Notes: generated from the sequence alone by a model not told the origin. Shown: positions 37,125 to 45,439, counted from the stretch's first letter. The stretch is DNA of 64,000 nucleotides from Pantoea dispersa (GCF_014155765.1 NZ_SCKT01000002.1:156427-220426); one strand, 5' to 3'. Made by a program: numbers and translations.

Positions 37125-37157
37125 TGTTATCCCTCGGGTTGTCGCGGAGGGATAACA
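37125..37157 (+). promoter_or_regulatory. Perfect 11-bp inverted repeat covering the ribosome-binding site of the GNAT gene
   Basis: TGTTATCCCTC (37125-37135) pairs perfectly with GAGGGATAACA (37147-37157) across an 11-nt loop, and the right arm ends one base before the ATG. The Shine-Dalgarno sequence GGAGGG is in the right arm, so in RNA the hairpin would hide it. In DNA the same symmetry could be a repressor operator. Confidence 0.6.
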
Positions 37158-37622
37158 ATGAATATCAGTTTACTGAGCCAGTGCCCGCAGTTGCTGGATA
37201 CGGTGGCAACTATGCTTCATCAGGAGTGGTCCGGGTTTTCTCACTGGCGCGACCGGAGCGCCATACGTCAACGCCTGCTGATGCGCAACGCGCATCCGGC
37301 AAAAACGTTTACGCTGGTCGCGTTGAATGCAGAAAATGAAGTGCTTGCCACTGCCAGCACGATTCTTCACGAGCTTGATGACATCCATGAACGCCAGTTC
37401 TGGATGGGCGAAGTACTGACTGTCGCGGCACACCGCGGTAAAGGCGTGGCCTCTGCTCTGGTATTGCGTTTAATTGAAGAAGCTCGCCAGCGCCACATGC
37501 CAGAGTTGTGGCTGTATACGCCGGATCAGCAGGCATTTTACCGTCGCTATGGCTGGCAGGAAATCGAGCAGCGCATCGTGTCGTCAGAACAGGTTAGCGT
37601 GATGCGAAGGGAAATCTTTTAA
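37158..37622 (+). CDS. GNAT-family N-acetyltransferase
   Basis: 154-aa acetyl-CoA-dependent acyltransferase. Motif A, VLTVAAHRGKGVASALVLRLIEEARQRHM, contains the (R/Q)-x-x-G-x-G/A pyrophosphate loop as RGKGVA. Motif B covers LWLYTPDQQAFYRRYGWQ, with the Tyr general acid. Preceding strands LVALNAENEVLATASTIL match the acceptor-side fold. The start is set by GGAGGG just upstream. The acceptor is unknown. Followed after 10 bp by the RidA-like gene, likely one transcript. Confidence 0.85.
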   Translation: MNISLLSQCPQLLDTVATMLHQEWSGFSHWRDRSAIRQRLLMRNAHPAKTFTLVALNAENEVLATASTILHELDDIHERQFWMGEVLTVAAHRGKGVASALVLRLIEEARQRHMPELWLYTPDQQAFYRRYGWQEIEQRIVSSEQVSVMRREIF

Positions 37623-37632
37623 GGAAAAGAAG

Positions 37633-38004
37633 GTGTTGGTACGTAAAAACTATCCAGAGCTGGGCGAAGTAAAAGCGCCTTACGTGCACGCCGTGAAGCA
37701 TGGCGACACGCTTTACGTTTCGGGTCTGACTGCCTTCGCAACAACGGCGCAGCAGGCGGATATTGCTGCGCAGGCAGAAGTGATTTTTCAGCAACTACAT
37801 ACACTGGCTGCGCAGGAAAACACATCACTGAAAAACCTGATAAAAGTGACAATCTTTGTCACCTCCTTCACCGATATAAATGCATTGCGCGACGTGCTTT
37901 ACCGGCATTATGGCGAACACCTGCCCGCCAGTTCACTGGTGCAGATTAGCCAGCTGTTTTGCCCCGATCTGAAAATCGAAATTGAAGCAATTATTGCTCT
38001 GTGA
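37633..38004 (+). CDS. RidA/YjgF/UK114-family protein without the deaminase arginine
   Basis: 123 aa, the normal family size. VKHGDTLYVSGLTAF, QAEVIFQQLHTLAAQENTSLKNLIKVTIFVTSFTDI and IEIEAIIAL follow the trimeric RidA fold. The catalytic Arg of true RidA imine deaminases (normally in RxxVxVxxLP) is replaced: the segment reads SSLVQISQLFCPDLKIEIEAI. This places it with the Rid subfamilies whose activity is uncertain. The start is GTG (37633) with AAGGA 7 nt upstream; TTG at 37636 is an alternative. Confidence 0.85.
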   Translation: MLVRKNYPELGEVKAPYVHAVKHGDTLYVSGLTAFATTAQQADIAAQAEVIFQQLHTLAAQENTSLKNLIKVTIFVTSFTDINALRDVLYRHYGEHLPASSLVQISQLFCPDLKIEIEAIIAL

Positions 38005-38088
38005 TGAAGTTGTAATTCTTTGTTTTAACGATGCTTTGATTTAAAACGATTCTTGTATGGTTACCTGTTGCCTACACAAGTATTCCCT

Positions 38089-38264
38089 GGTCGCCATAAA
38101 TGGCGACCCTACAGGGTAATTGCACGGTTTTGTAATGTGTTTTACGTCACCATAAATGGCAATCCTGGCGGTAACGGCACAGTTTTGTAACGTGTTTTAG
38201 GTCACCATAAATGGTGACCTGACAGGGTATGGCACTGTTTTGTAGAGTGCGCATTGATGCGCAC
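38089..38264. repeat. Array of palindromic units with a ~56-bp period
   Basis: Three related units start at 38089, 38145 and 38200. Each begins with a palindrome: GGTCGCCATAAATGGCGACC (38089-38108), a degenerate GTCACCATAAATGGCAATCC (38146-38165), and GGTCACCATAAATGGTGACC (38200-38219). Between them a similar linker repeats (GGCACAGTTTTGTAACGTGTTTTA-like). A fourth palindrome of the same design, GTGCGCATTGATGCGCAC, follows at 38247-38264. Bases change together on both arms, which argues for selection on hairpin structure. The array lies between the RidA-like gene and the convergent AraC-type gene. Confidence 0.8.
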
Positions 38265-38349
38265 CGGCATTAACAGGGTATTTTTGAACTGAACGGCATT
38301 GCACGTTTTATGGCGACACGTCTTACGCTGGCCGCTGCTCCGGGCGTGG

Positions 38350-39294
38350 TTAACTTACCCGGGCGATTGCTGGCTCAGCTTCTGCGGTGCCGCTGCGCCG
38401 TTCCGCGCCAGCGAAGCCGCTCGGCGTCTGGCCGGTGAAGCGGGTAAAAGCGATGCTGAAGGCGCTGGCCGAGCGGTAACCCACCCGTTCAGCCACGTCG
38501 GCTACTGACAGGCGACTGCTGCGCAGCAGATTTTTAGCCAGCGCCATGCGCCACGTCAGCAGATACGCCATCGGCGCCATGCCCACTGCATCGCGAAAAC
38601 GTACGAAAAACGCCGAGCGCGATAGCGCCGCGTGTTTCGCCAGCTGGGGCACCGTCCAGCCATGGGCTGGCCTGGCGTGGATGGCGCGAATCGCCCCGGC
38701 CAGCCGCTCATCGGCCAGTCCCCGCATCACGCCAGGCGATGCATTCGCCGCGGGCATTGCGCGCAGCGCCTCGATCAGCAGTAATTCCAGCAAACGTTCC
38801 AGCACGATCTGCCGTGCCGGACGCTGTGCACGGCACTCATCCCTGACCAGCTGCACCAGCGTGGTCAGGCGCGATACGCCACGCACATGAATAAACTGTG
38901 GCAGTAACGAGACAATCAATTCCGCGTCGGGTGCGGCAAACTGGCAGTAACCAATCAGCGTCTGAACCTCGGCTGGCTGCTGCCGATCGCCAAGCCACAC
39001 TTCGCCCGGCGCAAGCATCTCCGGCATCGAATCAGGCGCATCTGCGGCCGGTGGCTGCTCGCTGGTCATGCAAAACTCCCACGCAGCCGGAATCAGGACA
39101 AAATCCCCCTGCTCAAGCGCAACCGGAGGATGACCTTTCATTTCTAGTCGGGTGCGCCCCTCCAGCACCACGCAGTAAAACGGCTGGCCGGTCTCACTGC
39201 GCTGCACACGCCATAATCCATTGGCACGCGCGCGTTTGGAATAAGCCGCCCCGGGCTGTAACAGTGACACCATTTCGGCGAGCGGATCGATCAT
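38350..39294 (-). CDS. AraC-family transcriptional regulator with N-terminal cupin
   Basis: 314 aa. The N-terminal AraC_binding/cupin_6 domain contains the strands GQPFYCVVLEGRTRLEMKGHPPVALEQGDFVLIPAAWEF. Two helix-turn-helix motifs at the C-terminus are GWTVPQLAKHAALSRSAFFVRFRDAVGMAPMAYLLTWRM and SVADVAERVGYRSASAFSIAFTRFTGQTPS. The ATG at 39294 has GGAG 7-10 nt upstream; an in-frame TTG at 39309 overlaps that site and is unlikely. It is divergent from the SDR gene at 39394, which is probably its target, as is common for AraC/SDR pairs. Confidence 0.9.
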   Translation of the reverse strand: MIDPLAEMVSLLQPGAAYSKRARANGLWRVQRSETGQPFYCVVLEGRTRLEMKGHPPVALEQGDFVLIPAAWEFCMTSEQPPAADAPDSMPEMLAPGEVWLGDRQQPAEVQTLIGYCQFAAPDAELIVSLLPQFIHVRGVSRLTTLVQLVRDECRAQRPARQIVLERLLELLLIEALRAMPAANASPGVMRGLADERLAGAIRAIHARPAHGWTVPQLAKHAALSRSAFFVRFRDAVGMAPMAYLLTWRMALAKNLLRSSRLSVADVAERVGYRSASAFSIAFTRFTGQTPSGFAGAERRSGTAEAEPAIARVS

Positions 39295-39393
39295 AATGGA
39301 CTCCTGCAAATGAAACCAGGACTGTACGTTGTAGTGAGTCCGGTAGTGGCACTCTATAGTGAGCTCTTACCCAACGCAATGCAGGAGTGAACC

Positions 39394-40140
39394 ATGAAAA
39401 CAATTTTAATCACCGGCTGCTCTTCTGGTTTTGGTCATGCTACCGCGCTCTGGTTTCTGGAGCGCGGCTGGAAAGTCATCGCCACCATGCGCACCCCGCG
39501 CGCCGAACTGTTTCCCGAATCCGCCCATCTGCGCCTGCTGCCACTGGATGTCACCGATGCCGCCAGCATCAGGCAAACGCTGGCTGAAGCAGGAGAGATT
39601 GATGTGCTGGTCAACAATGCCGGCATCGGATTATTAACCTCGCTGGAAGGCGCGCCGATGTCCTCGGTGCGGGAAGTGTTCGAAACCAACACGCTGGGCA
39701 CCATCGCCATGACGCAGGCGGTCATCCCGCAGTTCCGTGCGAAAAACAGTGGCATGGTGATCAATGTGACCTCGACGGTGACGCTGAAATCCCTGCCGCT
39801 GCTGGCGGTTTATACCGGCAGCAAAGCGGCAGTCAACGCCTTTACCGAGTCGCTGGCGCTGGAACTGCAACCCTTTAATGTTCAGGTGAGACTGGTATTG
39901 CCCGGGCTGGCACCCACCACCGACTTTGGCAAAAACGCCCGGCCGCGCATGGAAAACACCTTGCTTGAACCTTACCAGCCGATGTTTGATGGCATCATCG
40001 CCGGCATGCAGCAGCCCCAGCCAACCACTAAAGCACAGGACGTTGCCGCTGCCGTGTGGCGTGCCGCGACCGATCCCGCCGCACCGATGCGCATCCCGGC
40101 CGGAGAAGATGCCGAAGCCTCGATGAAGCAATACGGTTAG
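39394..40140 (+). CDS. Short-chain dehydrogenase/reductase
   Basis: 248-aa classical SDR. It shows TGCSSGFGHATA (cofactor glycines), LDVTD, NNAGIG, the catalytic Ser in NVTSTVT, and the active YTGSKAAVNAFTESLA (YxxxK). No conserved substrate loop is recognised. RBS GCAGGAG lies 8 nt before the ATG. The stop overlaps the convergent Nudix gene by 4 bp. Probably NADP-dependent, since no acidic residue follows strand 2 (ATMRTPRAE); this is an inference. Confidence 0.9.
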   Translation: MKTILITGCSSGFGHATALWFLERGWKVIATMRTPRAELFPESAHLRLLPLDVTDAASIRQTLAEAGEIDVLVNNAGIGLLTSLEGAPMSSVREVFETNTLGTIAMTQAVIPQFRAKNSGMVINVTSTVTLKSLPLLAVYTGSKAAVNAFTESLALELQPFNVQVRLVLPGLAPTTDFGKNARPRMENTLLEPYQPMFDGIIAGMQQPQPTTKAQDVAAAVWRAATDPAAPMRIPAGEDAEASMKQYG

Positions 40141-40568
40141 CGATCTTTACGCTGGGCCAGCGCCTGCAGTGCCGCCAGACCGTCGCGCGCCAGCCAGCTT
40201 TGCAGCGGCGCAAACAACGGTTCAGGCAGCTCCTCAGGCGCGAACCAGTGCCAGCCTGCGCACTTATCCGGTTCCCGCAGCTGCGGCTCACCGCTGGCGT
40301 CCGGCGCTACCATCAACAGCGTGATATAGTGGCGGTTGACCGCCGGAAACACATCGCTGACGAAGGCGCCGTTGTGTACGCTGTGCAGCAGTAAACCGGT
40401 CTCCTCCAGCACTTCCCGCCGTGCACAGGCTTCCGGTGATTCACCAAACTCCAGATGGCCGCCCGGCGCCGACCAGTCACCGGCACCGTGGCTGCCTTTA
40501 CGCTGGCCGAGCAACAGCTTGCCATCGCGGAAAATTAATACGCCAACACCGACCTGCGGGGACATCAT
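40137..40568 (-). CDS. Nudix hydrolase (MutT-like)
   Basis: 143 aa. The complete Nudix box is GGHLEFGESPEACARREVLEETGL, matching GX5EX7REUXEEXGU. VGVGVLIFRDGKLLLGQRKGSHGAGDWSAPGGHLEFGE resembles NTP-cleaving and sanitising enzymes of the NudG/MutT type. I moved the start to the ATG at 40568 (or 40565), just after AGGAG; the longer frame to 40601 has no ribosome-binding site. The substrate is not deducible. Confidence 0.88.
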   Translation of the reverse strand: MMSPQVGVGVLIFRDGKLLLGQRKGSHGAGDWSAPGGHLEFGESPEACARREVLEETGLLLHSVHNGAFVSDVFPAVNRHYITLLMVAPDASGEPQLREPDKCAGWHWFAPEELPEPLFAPLQSWLARDGLAALQALAQRKDR

Positions 40569-40645
40569 TGCTCCTGATTTATCGATACTCTCACTCTGCA
40601 CGGTTTATAAAACAGCGTATTCCGTCTGACAATGGTTTCCTGCCG

Positions 40646-41794
40646 TTATCGCTGGGGTTTAAGTCGCAGCGCCATCAGCATCAGTAGCAACACGCCCGCC
40701 GCCATGATTTGCCACGCACTGTCGAGTGATGCCGCGCGATCGCGCACAATGCCCGCCATCAGCGGCATCAGCGCGTCCAGCATATAGCCGCCGCCCTGCA
40801 CAAACGACAGCAGCGCAGTGGCTTCTTCCGGCGTACGGGCATGATCAAGTGTGACGATCAGCGATAGCGGAAACAGCGCACCGATCCCTAAACCCAGCAG
40901 CAGCGTCGGCAACCAGGCGCGTTCGCCGCCCAGCCACAGCAGTGCGAACAGCCCCAGCAGGATGGAAGCCAGCACCACCAGCAGCGGCCAGCGGCGATCG
41001 CGGCAGCGATGAATCAGCGCGGAGAGCATAAATCCGGCGGCGACTTCGGTCAGGGTTAATGCGCCCAGCACGTAGCCGCTCTGCGCCGGCAGCCAGCCGT
41101 GTTGCATGTAAAATGGCGGCAGCCACGCCAGCACCAGCGTGTAAGCACCGGTGCCGATGCCAAAAAACAGCATCAACAGCCAGGCGCGCGGCGTGCGGTG
41201 TACGCCGCCGGCCGGTGGCGTGTTTACCCTCGTGGTCACAGGCTGCAGGCGCAGCCACAGTATCAATGCGATCAGCGCCGGTAGCGACGGCAGCATCAGG
41301 GCGATCGTCAGTCCGGCATGGCTGGCGAGCGGTGCGGCGCTGGCTGCGGCCACTGCAGCTCCGGCCATAATACCGGTGGTGAACAGTGCCATTAACGTAC
41401 CGGCACGCGAGGCGAAGTGACGTTTGATGAGCGCGGGCATCAGCGCCTGGATCAGCCCGATGCCGCAGCCGGCCAGCAGCGCGCTGGCGGTTAGCATGGT
41501 GGCACTGTGATCAACGCCACGCGCGCCACCCGCGAGCACCAGCACTATCAGGCCAGCGGTAATGCCGCGCGCTTCACCCAGCCTGCGCAGCAGCAGCGGC
41601 CCGGCCAGCGCCGCCAGCCCCATCATAATGACCGGCAGCGTCGTCAGCAGGCTCAGCTGTGTGGCACTGAGCCCTGCATCGTGTTGCAGTTGCAGGAACA
41701 GCGGTCCGATGGCCGCCATCACCGGACGCAAATTCAGCGCCACCACAAAAACCAGTAAAGCAAACATGCCAATAGCAGGTAAGGTACGATTCAC
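40646..41794 (-). CDS. MFS transporter, CynX/NimT family
   Basis: 382 aa with twelve hydrophobic segments. The N-terminal LVFVVALNLRPVMAAIGPLF and QLSLLTTLPVIMMGLAALAGPLLLRRLGEARGI match the CynX/YeaN (NimT) group, exporters or importers of cyanate-like and nitroimidazole compounds. The annotated start is GTG at 41794 with GGAG 7 nt upstream; the longer frame to 41866 would pass through the operator palindrome. Regulation: the 28-bp palindrome at 41812-41839 lies just upstream and is shared with the divergent marR-type gene, so drug- or aromatic-acid-inducible export is plausible. Confidence 0.88.
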   Translation of the reverse strand: MNRTLPAIGMFALLVFVVALNLRPVMAAIGPLFLQLQHDAGLSATQLSLLTTLPVIMMGLAALAGPLLLRRLGEARGITAGLIVLVLAGGARGVDHSATMLTASALLAGCGIGLIQALMPALIKRHFASRAGTLMALFTTGIMAGAAVAAASAAPLASHAGLTIALMLPSLPALIALILWLRLQPVTTRVNTPPAGGVHRTPRAWLLMLFFGIGTGAYTLVLAWLPPFYMQHGWLPAQSGYVLGALTLTEVAAGFMLSALIHRCRDRRWPLLVVLASILLGLFALLWLGGERAWLPTLLLGLGIGALFPLSLIVTLDHARTPEEATALLSFVQGGGYMLDALMPLMAGIVRDRAASLDSAWQIMAAGVLLLMLMALRLKPQR

Positions 41795-41811
41795 ATTCTG
41801 TCTCCATACGC

Positions 41812-41839
41812 CAAAGTATCTTAACGTTAAGATACTTTG
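41812..41839. promoter_or_regulatory. Perfect 28-bp palindrome, probable MarR-type operator
   Basis: The half-site CAAAGTATCTTAAC is followed directly by its exact reverse complement, centred at 41825/41826. The inner part, TATCTTAA..TTAAGATA, has the form of MarR-family sites. It lies between the divergent MFS and MarR-type genes, 17 bp from the MFS start. Confidence 0.8.
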
Positions 41840-41904
41840 CGGAAGAACGATAGCGGGTGCGCACAAAGCGACACATTGCCCGCCGTGAACTGATGAGAAT
41901 TAAC

Positions 41905-42393
41905 ATGACTGACCACGTAGATTTTGTCGTTACGCAATGGGCCAGCGCCATGCCGGAGCTGGACGCCTCTTCCATGGCGATTTTTGGCCGCATGCTGCGC
42001 CTGATGAAGCTTCTGGCGAAAAAGCGCGCTGAGGCGCTGGCGCCCTTTGGTTTTCGCGACGGCGAATTTGATGTGCTGGCGACGCTGCGGCGTGCCGGCG
42101 CACCTTACCGGCTGTCGCCCACGCAGCTCTACAAATCGCTGCTGGTCACCTCCGGTGCCATGACCAACCGGCTTAACCGGCTGGAAGAAGAGGGATTGAT
42201 TGCGCGTGTTGCCGATGCCGATGATAAGCGCAGCACGCTGGTGATGCTGACGCCGGCCGGCCTGGCAAAGATTGAGCAGGCGCTGCAGGTGCATACGCAA
42301 ACGCAGAACGCGCTGCTGGCCACGCTGGACGATCGGCAGACGCAGCAGCTTGCCGCCCTGCTGCGTCAGCTGTTGCAGGCAGCCGAACAGTAA
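41905..42393 (+). CDS. MarR-family transcriptional regulator
   Basis: 162 aa with a winged helix. FRDGEFDVLATLRRAGAPYRLSPTQLYKSLLVTSGAMTNRLNRLEEEGLIARVADADDKRSTLVMLTPAG contains the recognition helix and the DxR wing that contacts DNA. The N-terminal and C-terminal helices (IFGRMLRLMKLLAKKRAEALAPFG and LRQLLQAAEQ) form the dimer interface. I chose the ATG at 41905 with GAGA upstream; in-frame starts at 41857 and 41893 have poorer sites. It is probably an autorepressor that also controls the MFS gene through the palindrome between them. Confidence 0.9.
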   Translation: MTDHVDFVVTQWASAMPELDASSMAIFGRMLRLMKLLAKKRAEALAPFGFRDGEFDVLATLRRAGAPYRLSPTQLYKSLLVTSGAMTNRLNRLEEEGLIARVADADDKRSTLVMLTPAGLAKIEQALQVHTQTQNALLATLDDRQTQQLAALLRQLLQAAEQ

Positions 42394-42480
42394 GCCGAAC
42401 GGGATGTGGCAAAAAATGAATTAATTCAGCGCGTTTTTCGCTATGTTAAGCATCCCACACCGCTAATTTTCGGACTGGCT

Positions 42481-43020
42481 ATGCGTAACAAATATGCCCC
42501 TGCGCAAATCTTTATTCACTGGCTGACGCTGGTACTGGTGGCCACCGCTTACTGCACCATGGAGTTTCGCGGCTTATTCACGCGCGGATCCTGGCAAGGT
42601 TATACCATGATCGTCGGACATTTCAGCGCCGGCAGTTGTGTGCTGTTGCTGATGCTGTCACGCATTGTGCTGCGTTTTCGCCATCGCAGCCCGAAAATCG
42701 AACCCCAGCCGCCGCACTGGCAAACCGGACTGGCGCATCTGATGCATCTGGCGATCTATCTGTTCTTTATCGTACTGCCGATTCTCGGCATCCTTTCGCG
42801 CTTCTACATGGGCCGTAACTGGTGGATTTTTGCGATTCCGATGCCGGTCAGCGCCAGCCCGGATCCCGACTTTGCCGATATGCTGAGCGACTGGCACGAA
42901 ACCCTCGCGCCATACGGCTACTGGCTGATTGGTCTGCACGCGGCGGCCGCGCTGGTGCATCATTATCTGATTAAAGACAATACGTTGCTGCGCATGATGC
43001 CGTCACGGCGAAACGGATGA
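42481..43020 (+). CDS. cybB: Cytochrome b561
   Basis: 179-aa di-haem inner-membrane cytochrome, close to the usual length of about 176. It begins MRNKYAPAQIFIHWLTLVLV, with His12-region haem ligand, and has four hydrophobic segments. Other candidate haem His residues lie in MIVGHFSAGSC, LAHLMHLAIY and LIGLHAAAALVHHYLIKDNTLLRMMP, the last a very typical C-terminal end of this family. A GTG at 42406 opens the frame earlier but would add 25 residues that homologues lack. It shuttles electrons, probably from ubiquinol, and in E. coli has superoxide:quinone reductase activity. A hairpin follows the stop. Confidence 0.87.
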   Translation: MRNKYAPAQIFIHWLTLVLVATAYCTMEFRGLFTRGSWQGYTMIVGHFSAGSCVLLLMLSRIVLRFRHRSPKIEPQPPHWQTGLAHLMHLAIYLFFIVLPILGILSRFYMGRNWWIFAIPMPVSASPDPDFADMLSDWHETLAPYGYWLIGLHAAAALVHHYLIKDNTLLRMMPSRRNG

Positions 43021-43029
43021 AAGGAATAA

Positions 43030-43055
43030 GACGGTCGCCTGACGTGGCGACCGTC
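43030..43055 (+). terminator. Terminator hairpin between cytochrome b561 and chemoreceptor genes
   Basis: GACGGTCGCC-TGACGT-GGCGACCGTC is a perfect 10-bp stem with a 6-nt loop, 9 bp past the stop of the cytochrome gene. It lies between convergent genes and may serve both directions. Only a short CTGATTT follows. Confidence 0.6.
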
Positions 43056-43092
43056 CTGATTTACGCAGCGTGCCGGCGATCGGTCACCGACC

Positions 43093-45033
43093 TCAGCTGA
43101 GGTGAAAACGTCCCACGGTATGCGCCAGCTGTGCCGCCTGGTCTTCCAGCGAACTGGCGGCGGCTGACATCTGCTGGACCAGCGCGGCGTTCTGCTGGGT
43201 GGTGCCATCCATCTCGTTTACCGCGATCGTTACCTGGCTGATGCCGCGCGCCTGCTCGTCTGACGCGGTAACAATCTCGCCGATAATGGTGCGCACCGAG
43301 TTCACCGCCTGCGTCATCTCCTGCATGGTTTTACCGGCATCCTGCACCAGCTGCACACCGCTGCCGACACGCTGCCCGGACTCTTCAATCAGCGCAGCGA
43401 TATCCTTCACCGCATTGGCGCTGCGCTGTGCCAGATTACGCACTTCCGACGCCACCACGGCAAAACCGCGTCCCTGTTCCCCGGCGCGCGCCGCTTCAAC
43501 CGCGGCGTTGAGCGCCAGAATGTTGGTCTGGAAGGCGATGCTGTTGATAATGGCAGTGATGTCGCCGATTTTCTTCGCGCTGTCGTCGATTTGCGCCATG
43601 GTCTGCACCACCTGGCCCACCAGTGACTCACCGCGGCTGGCGATGTGCGTCGCGTTATCGGTCAGCGTCGTCGCCTGATGCGCGTTAGCAGCGTTGTGTT
43701 TTACCGTCGCGGTAATCTGCTCCATGCTGGCGGCAGTTTGTTCCAGTGCGGCCGCCTGCTCTTCGGTACGTGACGCGAGGTTGAGGTTGCCGCTGGCGAT
43801 TTCACCTGCGCCCTGGCGTACCGACGCGCTGGCATCCTGAATCTGCCCGACAATCTCGCGCAGCTGATTTTGCATAGTGTGCAAGGCGAAGAACAGACTG
43901 CTGCTGTCGCGCGCTTTCAGCGGGATAGCGTTATCCAGTTTGCCATCGGCCACCGCCAGCGCAATGGTGGCTGCGGTCAGTGGCTCACCGCCAATCGGCT
44001 TCAGCACTTTGCGACTAAATACCAGCCCAAGCAGTGCGCACACCACCAGGATACTGATCACCATTAAAATCACCGCGTTAATCAGCTGACGGTGCGCCGC
44101 TTCCATCACCTTGCTCACCGGGGCCACCACGCCGAGATACCATTTCTGATCGCTGTTACCGATCACCACCGGCCGCCAGGCCACCAGCGCATCCTCGCCC
44201 AGAATAGCGTCATGCTGTTCGGTGACCGTACTGCTGAAATTATGTGTGTCGCCCTTCCAGGCTTTGCTGGTCTGGCTTTTGTCCGGATAAGACACCACAT
44301 TGCCCGCGCTGGAGAGCAGCATGGCGTAACCGCTGCCTTCCCACGGTTTGATGCTGTTCACTTTTTCCTGCAGTGACGCCAGTGAGATATCGGATGTCAC
44401 CACTCCCCACAGTTTGCCCTGGCTGATAATTGGCGCGGCCACCGAGGTCAGCAGCGTTGGCACACCGTTATAGGCATAGCTATAAGGTTCGATCAGCGTA
44501 TCTTTCTGGCTTTTCTGCGGCAGCAGATAGTAATCGCCCTGGCCAGGCGTAAAGATTGAGGTCAGCGGATGCAGGGCAAAATTGCCGCCCTGGTCGCGAT
44601 CGACGAAATAGGCGTAACGTCCTTTAGGTGCCGCGCCAGCCTGAGAGGCAAACTCAGCATCGCGTCCGTCAAACGCGTTTTCTTCGAAGATGACCGAAAT
44701 AGAGAGATAGTCCGGATTATCACGCAGTGCAGAGACCAGCAGCTTATCGGCCACTTTGCGGTCCTGCACGCCGGCAGCCGGCAGGGCAATCAGACTGTGG
44801 CCGAGGTTGTGTGCGACATCGCGTGCGTAACTCAGCTCCTGCTGGATTTGCAGCGCCTGACTCTGCGCAATCTGCTGTAAGTAACTTTCCGCCAGCGATT
44901 TTTGCTCATTGCTGGACTGCCAGCTGAGCACGCCGATAGTCACGGCGAAGCCGAGGGTGATGGTTAAGGCGCCCGTCAGCAGCATTTGTGTGCGGGTGCT
45001 CATTTTTTTCTTATTAGATACGGTTGTGGCCAT
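43093..45033 (-). CDS. Methyl-accepting chemotaxis protein with periplasmic Cache domain
   Basis: 646 aa. Transmembrane helix 1 (about 14-35) is followed by a roughly 270-residue periplasmic double-Cache sensor containing [36 protein letters not shown] and [13 protein letters not shown]. Helix 2 is [23 protein letters not shown], then HAMP, a methylation helix rich in Glu/Gln, and the hairpin tip [23 protein letters not shown] that binds CheA/CheW. No NWETF-type receptor pentapeptide is present at the C-terminus (GRFHLS). AGGAG lies 7 nt before the ATG, and a sigma-28 promoter lies upstream. The ligand is unknown; Cache domains of this class often bind amino or carboxylic acids. Confidence 0.93.
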   Translation of the reverse strand: MATTVSNKKKMSTRTQMLLTGALTITLGFAVTIGVLSWQSSNEQKSLAESYLQQIAQSQALQIQQELSYARDVAHNLGHSLIALPAAGVQDRKVADKLLVSALRDNPDYLSISVIFEENAFDGRDAEFASQAGAAPKGRYAYFVDRDQGGNFALHPLTSIFTPGQGDYYLLPQKSQKDTLIEPYSYAYNGVPTLLTSVAAPIISQGKLWGVVTSDISLASLQEKVNSIKPWEGSGYAMLLSSAGNVVSYPDKSQTSKAWKGDTHNFSSTVTEQHDAILGEDALVAWRPVVIGNSDQKWYLGVVAPVSKVMEAAHRQLINAVILMVISILVVCALLGLVFSRKVLKPIGGEPLTAATIALAVADGKLDNAIPLKARDSSSLFFALHTMQNQLREIVGQIQDASASVRQGAGEIASGNLNLASRTEEQAAALEQTAASMEQITATVKHNAANAHQATTLTDNATHIASRGESLVGQVVQTMAQIDDSAKKIGDITAIINSIAFQTNILALNAAVEAARAGEQGRGFAVVASEVRNLAQRSANAVKDIAALIEESGQRVGSGVQLVQDAGKTMQEMTQAVNSVRTIIGEIVTASDEQARGISQVTIAVNEMDGTTQQNAALVQQMSAAASSLEDQAAQLAHTVGRFHLS

Positions 45034-45108
45034 GTCGGCGCTCCTGGTGTTGACACTTTATTACTGAAAAAGAATCACGCCCTGTGCACCTGCATCCCTG
45101 TAATCACT

Positions 45109-45135
45109 CTATCGGCGCACAATCCGGGAACTTGA
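45109..45135 (-). promoter_or_regulatory. Flagellar sigma-28 (FliA) promoter of the chemoreceptor gene
   Basis: Read on the minus strand: TCAAGTTC - 11 nt - GCCGATAG. This matches the FliA consensus TAAAGTTT-N11-GCCGATAA at 13 of 16 positions with exact spacing. It lies 76-102 bp upstream of the chemoreceptor ATG, so the gene is probably a class 3 flagellar-regulon member. Confidence 0.7.
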
Positions 45136-45316
45136 TGGCCTGGCAGGTCAGATCAGAAAACCATCAACCGCTGTTGCGGCGTTGAGTCGCCATTAAAAAC
45201 GCTAAGACGATGCAGTAAAAAAGAGGGAATTTGATCTGGCGCAAGATCGCCACTTCGTTGTGCTGTCAGGTTATTGCGTACGGGCGTAACGCGCCGCATA
45301 ACAAGAGGAATGCAAC

Positions 45317-45421
45317 ATGGCAGGTAAATTGAGTCTGGCAGGGTTAATGGTGGTCTGGCTGGTGTATGTGGCGTGGATGGTCAGTTACTACTCAGGCACC
45401 TTCTCTCTTTTCACGCACTGA
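45317..45421 (+). CDS. Small single-pass membrane peptide (34 aa)
   Basis: A short reading frame with AGAGGAA 7-8 nt before its ATG encodes 34 residues. After MAGKLS comes one uninterrupted hydrophobic helix (LAGLMVVWLVYVAWMV), then SYYSGTFSLFTH. The positive N-terminal Lys suggests the N-terminus stays in the cytoplasm. A hairpin follows 19 bp after the stop, so it looks like a monocistronic unit. I do not recognise the family. It is longer than expected by chance for such a uniform hydrophobic design, but conservation must decide. Confidence 0.6.
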   Translation: MAGKLSLAGLMVVWLVYVAWMVSYYSGTFSLFTH

Positions 45422-45439
45422 TCCTTTGCATGGATCCCA

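Noticed and set aside
38089-38264. CRISPR array
   Set aside because: The repeated units are palindromes with similar, not unique, linkers; copies are few and degenerate; no cas genes are in the window.
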